Position numbers and translations under genes: made by a program
Assembly (NCBI GenBank): GCA_007571095.1
Contig: RKSB01000131.1
Location: forward strand, 1-7,347
DNA: 7,347 bases
Origin: K189A clade bacterium
Lineage (GTDB): Bacteria > Pseudomonadota > Gammaproteobacteria > Pseudomonadales > Azotimanducaceae
Direction: 5' to 3'
The notes under the pieces: model-generated
The model's database searches: none
What the model saw: only the letters and a program-made list of their open reading frames with translations
Told to the model about the DNA's origin: nothing
Part shown: piece by piece, positions 1-6,432 of the stretch
How the letters are laid out: every line of letters starts with the position of its first letter
Position numbering within the stretch: position 1 is the stretch's first letter

Positions 1-545
1 TGGCTGATGCTCGTCAGGCCGGCAAGCCCTCGCAGGACTTCTATACCCTCAGAGAAGGCAAAGCTGTTTGCCTGAATAATGATCGGGTATTGAGTGAATA
101 CCAGAATCGTATCCTCGTCCAGCCGGCGCAGACTCATTTGGGCGCGCACCTGTCTGCGAATGCCATTCATTGAAAGCTCGGCATCTACCAGCCTTTCGCT
201 CGCCATATTCTGTTCAAATCCCTCTTCAAGCTCAACCGTGACCACCGCATAACGTTGCTCATCGAAAAGGAACTTGACCATTCGCTCATTGCGTATCGGT
301 ATCAGAGTCTCGACCGAATGCAGGTCAATACTCAAGGTCGCCTTGCCCTGCCTGTCAATGGCTCCGGTTACTCGTTGAAAGCGATGCGGTTCAACCAGAG
401 TCTGATTTTTCAGGCTGGTAAAGCTGACATTGGAGCCTTCGGGGTCAAGGTGCCAGACCGCGGATTGGGCAGTAGAGCCGAAAAACAAAAGAACAAGGCT
501 TGCTCGCCTCATGTATCGGTAAAAAGGAGCGATCGTGGCGGGCAT
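1..545 (-). CDS. YceI-family secreted protein, 3' end cut by the window edge
   Basis: Reverse-strand translation gives 181 codons with no stop before the left edge. Residues 30-181 read as a YceI-like lipocalin-type beta-barrel domain: a WHLDPEGSNVSF opening, HRFQRVTGAID near 54-64, the family-typical LIPIRNERMVKFLFD near 81-95, and LRGLAGLTSIS at the cut end. Family members end about 10-15 residues later, so little is missing. YceI proteins are periplasmic and some bind isoprenoid lipids; the substrate here is unknown. An ATG at 545 has an AGGAGG Shine-Dalgarno six bases upstream and overlaps the pyrF stop (TGATG). An in-frame ATG at 512 would give a tidier signal peptide (MRRASLVLLFFG, likely cleavage after TAQSA) but has no clear ribosome site. 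I prefer 545, with translation coupled to pyrF. The family call is firm and the start is less so. Confidence 0.85.
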   Translation of the reverse strand, partial: MPATIAPFYRYMRRASLVLLFFGSTAQSAVWHLDPEGSNVSFTSLKNQTLVEPHRFQRVTGAIDRQGKATLSIDLHSVETLIPIRNERMVKFLFDEQRYAVVTVELEEGFEQNMASERLVDAELSMNGIRRQVRAQMSLRRLDEDTILVFTQYPIIIQANSFAFSEGIEVLRGLAGLTSIS

Positions 546-1396
546 CAGGAGCCTCCTGTTTTTTTCTGGCTTCGTATGCTGTCTCGAATCCTGTTGATTC
601 GACCAGACAACTCGGCGGCTTTTGCGTTGACTCGTTCGCAAAAATCGCTTGCCGTTGATGAATAAATCAGACTTCGAGTGACGTTAATGATCAACCCATT
701 GCCCTCGATGTTCAAGCCGTGTTCCAGAGTTGCCACAAGATCGCCCTGTTGAGTGCCGATACCAGGAACCAGTATGGGCAGGTTGGGTGCCTGCTGCCGA
801 ATTCGACCGAGATCTTCCGGCCAGGTCGCACCGGCGACCAGACCGAGGCTCTTCTCCTTGCCTCGCCAGCCGGCCATTCTGCTCGCTATTTGCAGGTAGA
901 GCGGAGGGTCTCCCTGTAGCTGAAATTCAGCACTGTCGGCATTCGAGGTTCGGCAGAGCACGAAACAGCCTCGATCAGGGTAGTCCAGAAAGGGCTTCAG
1001 GGAAGAAATTCCGAGATAGGGGTTCAGGGTTACAGCGTGCGCTTCGTATCTCTCAAAGGCTTCAACCGCATAAAACCTGGCCGTGCTTTCGATGTCTCCT
1101 CGCTTGGCATCCAGAATAACCAGATGGCCGGGATAGTGTTCCCGAATCCAGTCAATGGTTCGTTTTAACTGATCTTCCGCTTCGAGGGCTGAATAGTGAG
1201 CTATCTGGGGTTTGAAGGCACAGGCATAAGGTGCCGTTGCGGCAATGATTTCCCTGTTGAACTCAAAAACACCCTGGGAAGAGCGGGCAAAGGCGAGCGG
1301 CATTCTATTCATCAGGGGATCCAGGCCGACACACAACAGAGAACGAGTATCCGCCCAGGCTCGCTTCAGGCGATCAGCAAACGACAGATGTGGCAC
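545..1396 (-). CDS. pyrF: Orotidine-5'-phosphate decarboxylase, group 2
   Basis: This enzyme decarboxylates OMP to UMP, the last step of de novo pyrimidine synthesis, in the cytoplasm. The 283 residues match the longer group 2 (Mycobacterium/Myxococcus-like) form rather than the roughly 245-residue E. coli form. Visible motifs are LLCVGLDP (20-27), FKPQIAHY (61-68), the catalytic DAKRGDIEST (96-105, with Lys98 and Asp101), VAGATWPEDL (187-196), the phosphate-binding PGIGTQQGD (211-219) and NVTRSLIY (239-246). The start is GTG, two bases after the ribC stop, preceded only by a weak TGAGG that abuts the start. Translation is therefore probably coupled to ribC. The last codons (GGA GGC TCC) also form the Shine-Dalgarno of yceI. 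A run of seven A residues lies just before them in the mRNA. The assignment is secure. Confidence 0.96.
   Translation of the reverse strand: MPHLSFADRLKRAWADTRSLLCVGLDPLMNRMPLAFARSSQGVFEFNREIIAATAPYACAFKPQIAHYSALEAEDQLKRTIDWIREHYPGHLVILDAKRGDIESTARFYAVEAFERYEAHAVTLNPYLGISSLKPFLDYPDRGCFVLCRTSNADSAEFQLQGDPPLYLQIASRMAGWRGKEKSLGLVAGATWPEDLGRIRQQAPNLPILVPGIGTQQGDLVATLEHGLNIEGNGLIINVTRSLIYSSTASDFCERVNAKAAELSGRINRIRDSIRSQKKTGGS
546..558 (-). promoter_or_regulatory. Ribosome site of yceI within a small hairpin
   Basis: In the mRNA, CAGGA-GGC-TCCTG is a perfect 5-bp stem with a 3-base loop spanning the strong AGGAGG of yceI and ending at the pyrF stop. A ribosome finishing pyrF would melt it and free the site. 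This supports coupled translation of pyrF and yceI. Confidence 0.5.
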
Positions 1397-1398
1397 CC

Positions 1399-2043
1399 TC
1401 AGGCTCTGCTCAAAAGGGTATTCCGAAATTCGGGTTCACCCAGCAACCGTTCAACTGTACTGACGATCGCATAAGTTTGGCTGTCAATTTCCAGGTTCAG
1501 CAGCCCTCCATTCCGGCATTGCCCGAGCGTTGTTCTGCGTTGCGTCTCAGGAATCAGGTCAACTGCAAAGCGACTAGCCCCATAATCGACTTCTGAAACG
1601 GTCAGGCTGGCACCGTCAAGGGCCACGTAGCCCTTGTGAAAAAGATATTTGAACCACTTGTGTGCGCAACCCAACCACAGGCGCCTGTTGTCTTCGTCGG
1701 CCTCTATGTCGAGGATTTTGGCGGTATCCGAAATATGACCCGAAAGCAGGTGACCGCCCACTTCATCAGAAAAACTCAGAGAGCGCTCGATATTGACAGA
1801 GTCGCCAGCCTTCAACTGCCCCAGATTAGTCACCGCCCGAGTTTCTCCGGTGAGTTCGAAAGCCGCTGTTTGTCCGACCAGCTCGACCAGCGTCAGGCAG
1901 ACACCATTGACAGCAACGCTACCGCCAATATCGAGATTTTGAATGGCCTGGCTGTTCAGATCCACTTCCAGACGCGTGATACCGCCCTTTTCGGATCCAT
2001 ATTTTTTGACAGTGGCCAGAAACTTTACGATGCCTGTAAACAC
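1399..2043 (-). CDS. ribC: Riboflavin synthase, alpha subunit
   Basis: Riboflavin synthase converts two 6,7-dimethyl-8-ribityllumazine molecules into riboflavin plus the pyrimidinedione precursor, the last step of riboflavin synthesis. The 214 residues hold two lumazine-binding barrels, about 1-97 and 98-200. The near-invariant N-terminus MFTGIV fixes the start, which is a GTG. Also visible are VNGVCLTL (45-52, Cys49), GGHLLSGHI (96-104, His98 and His103), LDGASLTV (142-149, Ser146) and LIPETQRRTTLG (163-174). The stretch from about 112 onward resembles E. coli RibC closely (for example DNRRLWL and KYLFHKGYVALDG). The symbol ribE is used for the same enzyme in other genomes. No good Shine-Dalgarno precedes the GTG. 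It lies 59 bases after the TPR gene and 2 bases before pyrF. No FMN riboswitch fits in the leader. Confidence 0.96.
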   Translation of the reverse strand: MFTGIVKFLATVKKYGSEKGGITRLEVDLNSQAIQNLDIGGSVAVNGVCLTLVELVGQTAAFELTGETRAVTNLGQLKAGDSVNIERSLSFSDEVGGHLLSGHISDTAKILDIEADEDNRRLWLGCAHKWFKYLFHKGYVALDGASLTVSEVDYGASRFAVDLIPETQRRTTLGQCRNGGLLNLEIDSQTYAIVSTVERLLGEPEFRNTLLSRA

Positions 2044-2102
2044 CTGCAGGTCAAGAGGCTAGACCGAACCACGAAAGCCAGTCCGGTGAAAAGGAAGGAT
2101 GC
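2044..2102 (-). other. Gap between the TPR gene and ribC, with a weak hairpin
   Basis: This 59-base spacer is the longest gap between genes here. In the transcript it contains ACCGGAC (2087-2081) and GTTCGGT (2069-2063), which can pair over 7 positions including one G-U, with an 11-base loop. No U-run follows, so it does not look like a Rho-independent terminator. I see no convincing -35/-10 pair in the spacer or in the last 100 bases of the TPR gene. It neither clearly ends the TonB transcript nor clearly starts a new one. Confidence 0.35.
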
Positions 2103-3422
2103 TCAGGATTGCTCGAGACCCAGAGCAATCAAGCGTTGTTGTTCCTGCTCAATATACCGAATCCATTGGCTGATACGGCGCGAAGCAGGCAGGTCCCGTT
2201 GATCCTGAGAAATTTGTTTGGCTGCCCGAAAGCTCTCGCCGGCCTGTTCGAGCAGGTCGCTGTTGAATCGGCATATACCCTGGACTTCGTGAGCCAACAG
2301 CCCGCCTCGCTTCAAACCGCCCTTGCGCAGAGCAGTGGAGGCTGCGTTGATACAGCCTTCATACTTGTCCTGATCCAGATAAACCTGAGCCAGATACAGA
2401 TAGAGATCACCGGTTTTGTCCTTGCTCGCTGCCTCTTCGAGGACCGGTGCCGCCTTGTCTGCTTCCTGGGCCAGTTGCCAGGCCTGCGCCAGCGTCTTCA
2501 TGTTCTTGACAGTGGGTTCGATCAGGCCATCGGCCATACCTTTTTCGATGATCACGCCGGCACGATAAGGCACGTCATTCTGCAACAGGAGGCCGGCAAT
2601 GTTCATGATCTCTCTTTCTTTTTTCAGCAGGTCATCTATGTAGGCTGCGTCAATCGCCTGAATCTGACGATCTTCAAAGCCCTCCTGACCATACATGCCC
2701 GACAGCTGAACCCAGTACTCCCGTTTGGGGAAGTCCCTGACCATGATTTCAAGAATTTCGATCACCTTGGCGTACTCTTCTCGCTCAAAGTACATCGAGC
2801 GTAGCAGTAACCACCAGTTTTCACGCACGGTCATTTCCTGTTCTATGGCCAGTTCAATGGCTGTCTCCACGGCTGGAATGGCCTGGTCGAAATTCCGATT
2901 CTGGTAATGAATCTGAGCGAGAAAGACATAAGGATTGGGTCCAGGGTCAGGAGACAGCTGGAACCATTCCTCAAGATAATCCAGAGATGCCAGGTACTCT
3001 TCCTGCAGAAAGTGAAGCTGGCTCAGAGTATAGAGAGTTGCGAGTTCAAGCCCCTGGGGAATGCCCAGTCGTTCTGCGATCACCTCTTCGTAATGCTCGA
3101 CCGCACCTGAGTAGTTTTCCGCAGCATAGGAAATATAGGCCAGCATATTGTAGATGGACGCCCTTTCGTAGGAATTATTGGCCCTGTCTCGTTCAAGAAT
3201 TCTCCACAGCAGGGCTTCGGCCGATGGCAGGTCTTCTTCGTCTATCAGTGCCTGTGCTTCAGCCAGCCGCTTGTAAACCTGCTCGCTGATGGTCGGCGTT
3301 CTTCGAGTTTTGTACTTCTTTTCGTTCTTTTCCTGGGCCAGAACCCGGCCGGTTTCAAGCGGCAGAGAGAACCCGCCCGCCAATCCGATAACCAATAAAA
3401 CAAGACTTGCGATCCTGAGCAT
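2103..3422 (-). CDS. Exported TPR protein of the TonB2 cluster
   Basis: A 439-residue protein begins with a hydrophobic signal peptide (MLRIASLVLLVIGLAGG, probable cleavage near VLAQ at 30), so it should be periplasmic or membrane-attached. The rest is mostly helix pairs of tetratricopeptide type: about 47-80, 87-116 (AENYSGAVEHYEEVI), 127-158 (EEYLASLDYLEEW), 164-194, 203-232 (REEYAKVIEILEIMVRDFP), 338-367 (QDKYEGCINAASTAL) and 374-405. TPR arrays serve as protein-binding scaffolds. No catalytic motif is seen. A TPR protein at the end of the cluster matches the layout of Vibrio TonB2 loci (the gene after tonB2 in V. cholerae), suggesting it helps assemble or steer the TonB complex; that is inference. 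ATG at 3422 has GGAGG nine bases upstream, just after a hairpin that follows tonB. Confidence 0.85.
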   Translation of the reverse strand: MLRIASLVLLVIGLAGGFSLPLETGRVLAQEKNEKKYKTRRTPTISEQVYKRLAEAQALIDEEDLPSAEALLWRILERDRANNSYERASIYNMLAYISYAAENYSGAVEHYEEVIAERLGIPQGLELATLYTLSQLHFLQEEYLASLDYLEEWFQLSPDPGPNPYVFLAQIHYQNRNFDQAIPAVETAIELAIEQEMTVRENWWLLLRSMYFEREEYAKVIEILEIMVRDFPKREYWVQLSGMYGQEGFEDRQIQAIDAAYIDDLLKKEREIMNIAGLLLQNDVPYRAGVIIEKGMADGLIEPTVKNMKTLAQAWQLAQEADKAAPVLEEAASKDKTGDLYLYLAQVYLDQDKYEGCINAASTALRKGGLKRGGLLAHEVQGICRFNSDLLEQAGESFRAAKQISQDQRDLPASRRISQWIRYIEQEQQRLIALGLEQS

Positions 3423-3436
3423 TCTGAGAAACCTCC

Positions 3437-3454
3437 AACAGGCTCGCGCCTGTT
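3437..3454 (-). promoter_or_regulatory. GNRA-capped hairpin between tonB and the TPR gene
   Basis: In the transcript, AACAGGC-GCGA-GCCTGTT is a perfect 7-bp stem closed by a GCGA (GNRA-type) tetraloop. Its 5' arm begins inside the tonB TAA stop, and its 3' arm ends directly against the GGAGG ribosome site of the TPR gene (3436-3432). No U-run follows, so it is not a classical terminator. It may set how much TPR protein is made relative to TonB, or protect the upstream mRNA from 3' exonucleases. The structure is seen in the sequence; the role is inferred. Confidence 0.6.
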
Positions 3455-4064
3455 ATTCTTCCAGCTTGAACGTAATCAGATTCTGCACTCCAGGCACTTC
3501 GATCGGCTCGCCGTTGACAACCTTGGGCCTGTATTTGAACTTGAGTGCAGCCTGCTTGGCGGCGTTATCGAAGATATAGGGGGGGTCTGATTCCACGACC
3601 TGAGGGTCTTTGACAGCCCCGGTAACAGTGACCGTAAATTCAAGCAGGACATAGCCCTCTATGCCGCGAGTCTGGGCTCGCCTTGGGTATATGGGTGCGA
3701 CCTTGACAATGGGCAGATAGTCGCCGTCATTGACAAAACCGCCGATACCTATGTTTACTCGAGTGTTTACATTGACCTCGGAGATATCGACACCTATCTT
3801 GTCTACCTGAGTATCGACTTCAGTCTGCGGCTGTTCGGGTGGTGGCTGTTCGGGTGGCGGCGGCTTGTCAGGTTTGTTTTTGCTGGTCTGTACTTCAAGC
3901 TCCTGCCGCAAACGTACAAAATCAATGAGGCGGCCTTTGGGGGCATCCGACAATACAGACTCATTGGTGTGAATGAGTGCTTGCATGAGGTAAAAAAGTC
4001 CTGACGTGACCAGCATCGCCAGAAAAATGCTCGGAAACAATTGTCGAAAGGCAACAGAACCCAT
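3453..4064 (-). CDS. tonB2: TonB energy transducer, short TonB2 type
   Basis: TonB carries energy from the inner-membrane ExbB/ExbD motor to TonB-dependent receptors in the outer membrane. The 203-residue protein has one N-terminal membrane anchor (about 10-31), a short proline-rich segment (about 65-79, with PPPEQ twice), and a C-terminal TonB domain from about 115 to the end. That domain shows IYPRRAQTRGIEGYVLLEF (125-143) and AALKFKYRPKVVNGEP (172-187). It is shorter than E. coli TonB (239 residues), mainly in the periplasmic linker, as in TonB2 proteins, which use accessory parts such as TtpC. The anchor has no histidine at its centre, unlike E. coli TonB His20. ATG lies 3 bases after the exbD stop, with no strong Shine-Dalgarno, so translation is probably coupled. 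The family is firm; the '2' rests on length and neighbours. Confidence 0.92.
   Translation of the reverse strand: MGSVAFRQLFPSIFLAMLVTSGLFYLMQALIHTNESVLSDAPKGRLIDFVRLRQELEVQTSKNKPDKPPPPEQPPPEQPQTEVDTQVDKIGVDISEVNVNTRVNIGIGGFVNDGDYLPIVKVAPIYPRRAQTRGIEGYVLLEFTVTVTGAVKDPQVVESDPPYIFDNAAKQAALKFKYRPKVVNGEPIEVPGVQNLITFKLEE
3829..3858 (-). repeat. Two tandem 15-bp units in tonB
   Basis: On the plus strand, GGCTGTTCGGGTGGT (3829-3843) is followed at once by GGCTGTTCGGGTGGC (3844-3858), a match at 14 of 15 bases. On the coding strand this gives PPPEQ twice, at TonB residues 69-78. A perfect codon-scale duplication like this can gain or lose units by slippage and so change the length of the periplasmic linker. 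Confidence 0.8.
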
Positions 4065-4067
4065 CAG

Positions 4068-4466
4068 CTAGATGTCAGTAGATACGGCGACATCAGTGAT
4101 CCCCAGCTGGCGAACCACGTCCAGTACTTCCAGCAACTGACCGGCATTGGCATTCCGGTCTGCCTGAATAATCAGGCTGCCCTTTGGGTTTTCTGCACGG
4201 ATTCTCTCGATATGAGGCCTCAGGGAACCCTTGTCTACCCTGTTGTTATCAATCCAGATATCGCCACTGCTTCCAATGGCAACCAGAATGCTGACCAGAG
4301 GTTTTTTGAGGGCGGTCACAGCATCCGGTCGAAAGACATCAATCCCCGCCTCCTTGATGAAGGTCGCAGTTACGATGAAAAAGATCAGCATGATAAAGAC
4401 GACATCTAACATGGGGGTCAGGTTGATATCGGCTTCGTCTTCTTGGTTAAATCTTCTTCTACGCAC
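4068..4466 (-). CDS. exbD2: ExbD, biopolymer transport protein
   Basis: ExbD sits as a dimer inside the ExbB ring and couples proton flow to TonB. The 132 residues have the standard layout: a short basic cytoplasmic tail (MRRRRFNQEDEAD), INLTPMLDVVFIMLIFFIV (14-32) as the single membrane helix with its conserved Asp21 (equivalent to E. coli ExbD Asp25), then a periplasmic domain of about 95 residues containing VAIGSSGDIWID (62-73), LIIQADRNANAGQLLEVLD (98-116) and LGITDVAVST. The start is GTG, 6 bases after the exbB stop with only a weak ribosome site. The next gene, tonB, begins 3 bases after its stop. The strict spacing supports one transcript and matched amounts of the motor parts. Because both partner ExbB-type proteins lack the usual TM3 glutamate, Asp21 may be the main protonatable residue within the membrane. 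Confidence 0.95.
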   Translation of the reverse strand: MRRRRFNQEDEADINLTPMLDVVFIMLIFFIVTATFIKEAGIDVFRPDAVTALKKPLVSILVAIGSSGDIWIDNNRVDKGSLRPHIERIRAENPKGSLIIQADRNANAGQLLEVLDVVRQLGITDVAVSTDI

Positions 4467-4472
4467 TGTGTC

Positions 4473-5006
4473 TCAACTTTCGTCAGCATGCAGGATCAGC
4501 CGGCTTTCAAAAAGCTCCGATTCCTGATTGACCTTTCTTTGTAGATAGATTACCGCAAACAGCCCCGAAAGGGAGCCTACCATTCCGGCCATAGTGGGTA
4601 TGGTTGCCAGGGAAACTCCGGCAGCCATGGATCGGGCGTTGCCGCCCTGATTGGCCATGGAGTCAAAGACCGTAATCATTCCGGTTACTGTGCCGAGCAG
4701 GCCAAGCAACGGACAAAGGGCAACACAGGTCGTGATGATGGCCATGTTGCTGCTCACTTTTTCATTGAACTGGGACAGCAACAGGAGCCTGACCTGAAAA
4801 GCACCCCAGGAAGTTGTTTCCCTGCGCTCCTTCCAGATATTGAGGGATTGACGCAACAGCTTTCCGTGGCCGCCCCAAAAATAAAGCACTCGCTCAAAGA
4901 TCAGCGACCACATGACAAAGATGACGGTCGCAATCAGAAAAAGGACGTTGCCGCCCCTTTCAAAAAAGATAACGAGGTCGATGTAGATGTTGTAAAGAAA
5001 ATCCAT
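4473..5006 (-). CDS. exbB2: ExbB2, short MotA/TolQ/ExbB proton-channel subunit
   Basis: This 177-residue protein has three membrane helices (about 20-41, 90-115 and 134-155) and almost no periplasmic part, as in the short ExbB2 of Vibrio-type TonB2 systems. PLLGLLGTVTGMI (99-111) is the family signature, with pore Thr106 matching E. coli ExbB Thr148. In the third helix VSLATIPTMAG (131-141) keeps Thr138 (E. coli Thr181) but has Leu133 where E. coli ExbB has Glu176. I chose ATG at 5006; a TTG directly before it (5009) is in frame and would add one residue. No strong Shine-Dalgarno is seen. It begins 19 bases after the ttpC-like stop and ends 6 bases before exbD. It probably forms the ring around the ExbD dimer, alone or with the TtpC-like protein. 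Confidence 0.92.
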   Translation of the reverse strand: MDFLYNIYIDLVIFFERGGNVLFLIATVIFVMWSLIFERVLYFWGGHGKLLRQSLNIWKERRETTSWGAFQVRLLLLSQFNEKVSSNMAIITTCVALCPLLGLLGTVTGMITVFDSMANQGGNARSMAAGVSLATIPTMAGMVGSLSGLFAVIYLQRKVNQESELFESRLILHADES

Positions 5007-5025
5007 CAACAGACCGGATCGTCTT

Positions 5026-6432
5026 CTAATCCAGAATTCTACCCGCCTGCTCGGCTTGCTGGGCTACCAGACCAGTGCTTTGCTCTTCCAGTATATGGAC
5101 CAGCCCTCGACTTCTGGAATTGACCAGTGCATGCAGTAAAACCGTAGGAATGGCTGCACACAAGCCCAGCACGGTAGTAACCAGAGCTGTCGATATGCCT
5201 CCGGCCATGGTCTGCGGGTCGCCGGTGCCGAACAGCGTTATCGCCTGAAAAGTCAAAATCATTCCAACCACAGTACCCAGCAGGCCAAGCAGAGGAGACA
5301 CCACTGAGATGACCTGAACGATGGGTAGAAAACGTGTGAGCTTGGGAATTTCGGCCATCACCGCCTCAGACAGCTTGAGTTCCAGGGTTTCCACGCCAAT
5401 ATCCTTGCTCTGTGTACCGACAAGCAACACCCTGCCAAGCGGATTGCTCTCGTTTGGTGAGTCCAGGTTTTCTGTCTGCTTGCGTATCTGGGAACCGACT
5501 CTGCTCAGATAAACCCACTGAAAGACTGCCAGCGCAATGCCGATGAGGCCCAGAATAATGATGACCGCCCCGACACCGCCGCCGTCCTGAATCCTCTCAC
5601 CCAGGGTTTTGCTCTGAATGAGCAGATTCAACAGAGAGCCGCGAGTCGGGTCTATGGCAAAGGGAATGATTTCGTTGACTTCGGTTTCAGCCAGCCTGCG
5701 GGCACCACTGACAAAACGGGAGGCTGGTTGCCGAGGAAGCTCGACGACTTTCCCTGTGGCTGTGTTGTAATTGAGGTACTTGCCATCGGCGATCAGGCTA
5801 AAGGCACCTACTCGAGTAATTGGGGTTTGAATCTGATTTCCGCTGATGGAGGTCACCACACCCCGATAGGTGGTGATCTCTCCGGTCGCCGTCATCTGTT
5901 CCTGCAACAGGGCCCATAAACGCTCCATCTCCGCAATGGTGGCCAGTTGAGAGCTTTCACCCATTTTTCTGGCAAAGTCCTCCAACCACTCCTCTCGCCC
6001 TGGTATTTGCGCACTGACCAGACTGCTCTGAAAGACGCCTCGGGCATCACCGGCAACCTGTTGCAGAACGCCGAACAGTTCACGCAGAGTACCGAGACGT
6101 TCGTTGAGACGATCCTGAAGGTCGCCTATAGTGGCCTCGTTCTTGTTGAAGGTCGCTTCCAGTTCTTCGCTGATCCTCTCCTGTCGAGCACGTTCGGCTT
6201 TGGCATCTTCAAGCAACTGTGCCTGGTCAGCCCTGCGCTGGCTGAACTGCCTTTCTCGCTCTTCGTTCTTTTCGGACCAGTGGAGTTGGCGGTTCTGGAT
6301 CAACTCCAGAAGCTCGGCCAGGTTGCTTGCCTTTCGCTGCTCAATATCCGACTCGCCTTCTGCCTCCTGAGCAACCGCCGAAGCCGAGAAGGCAAAAAGC
6401 AAGGCAAAGCCGATGAGAAGTCGTTTAAGCAT
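5026..6432 (-). CDS. ttpC: TtpC-like MotA/TolQ/ExbB protein with a periplasmic coiled-coil domain
   Basis: A 468-residue protein has a signal peptide (about 1-21, ending ASAVAQ), a large periplasmic region, and a C-terminal ExbB-like module. The periplasmic part starts with a charged coiled coil (about 30-120), followed by a smaller mixed domain (about 185-265). Membrane helices lie near 287-308, 368-398 and 413-436. SPLLGLLGTVVGM (379-391) is the MotA/TolQ/ExbB signature, with Thr387; GGISTALVTTVLGL (411-424) has Thr415 at the place of E. coli ExbB Glu176. This layout matches TtpC, which V. anguillarum needs for TonB2-dependent iron uptake. It likely stabilises or extends the motor towards the outer membrane. 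ATG at 6432 overlaps the DUF3450 stop (TGATG) and has GAGGAG seven bases upstream, so the two proteins should be made together. Confidence 0.9.
   Translation of the reverse strand: MLKRLLIGFALLFAFSASAVAQEAEGESDIEQRKASNLAELLELIQNRQLHWSEKNEERERQFSQRRADQAQLLEDAKAERARQERISEELEATFNKNEATIGDLQDRLNERLGTLRELFGVLQQVAGDARGVFQSSLVSAQIPGREEWLEDFARKMGESSQLATIAEMERLWALLQEQMTATGEITTYRGVVTSISGNQIQTPITRVGAFSLIADGKYLNYNTATGKVVELPRQPASRFVSGARRLAETEVNEIIPFAIDPTRGSLLNLLIQSKTLGERIQDGGGVGAVIIILGLIGIALAVFQWVYLSRVGSQIRKQTENLDSPNESNPLGRVLLVGTQSKDIGVETLELKLSEAVMAEIPKLTRFLPIVQVISVVSPLLGLLGTVVGMILTFQAITLFGTGDPQTMAGGISTALVTTVLGLCAAIPTVLLHALVNSRSRGLVHILEEQSTGLVAQQAEQAGRILD

Noticed and set aside
255..665. 136-codon plus-strand open frame opposite yceI and the pyrF end
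   Set aside because: The minus strand holds the YceI and PyrF coding sequence here; the plus frame is a by-product.
2044..2102. FMN (RFN) riboswitch before ribC
   Set aside because: The gap is only 59 bases, too short for the conserved multi-helix RFN element, and none of its usual conserved stretches are visible.
1636..2202. 188-codon plus-strand open frame opposite ribC and the TPR gene end
   Set aside because: It runs antisense to strongly conserved riboflavin synthase motifs and crosses a gene boundary; the translation is unlike any protein I know.
2109..2804. 231-codon plus-strand open frame opposite the TPR gene
   Set aside because: Its translation has no recognisable domain, and the opposite strand codes for a coherent signal peptide plus TPR protein with a good ribosome site. 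It is a shadow frame.
3437..3454. Rho-independent terminator after tonB
   Set aside because: The stem is good, but it is followed by GGAGGTTTC and not by a U-run, and the next gene starts 15 bases after it with a proper ribosome site.
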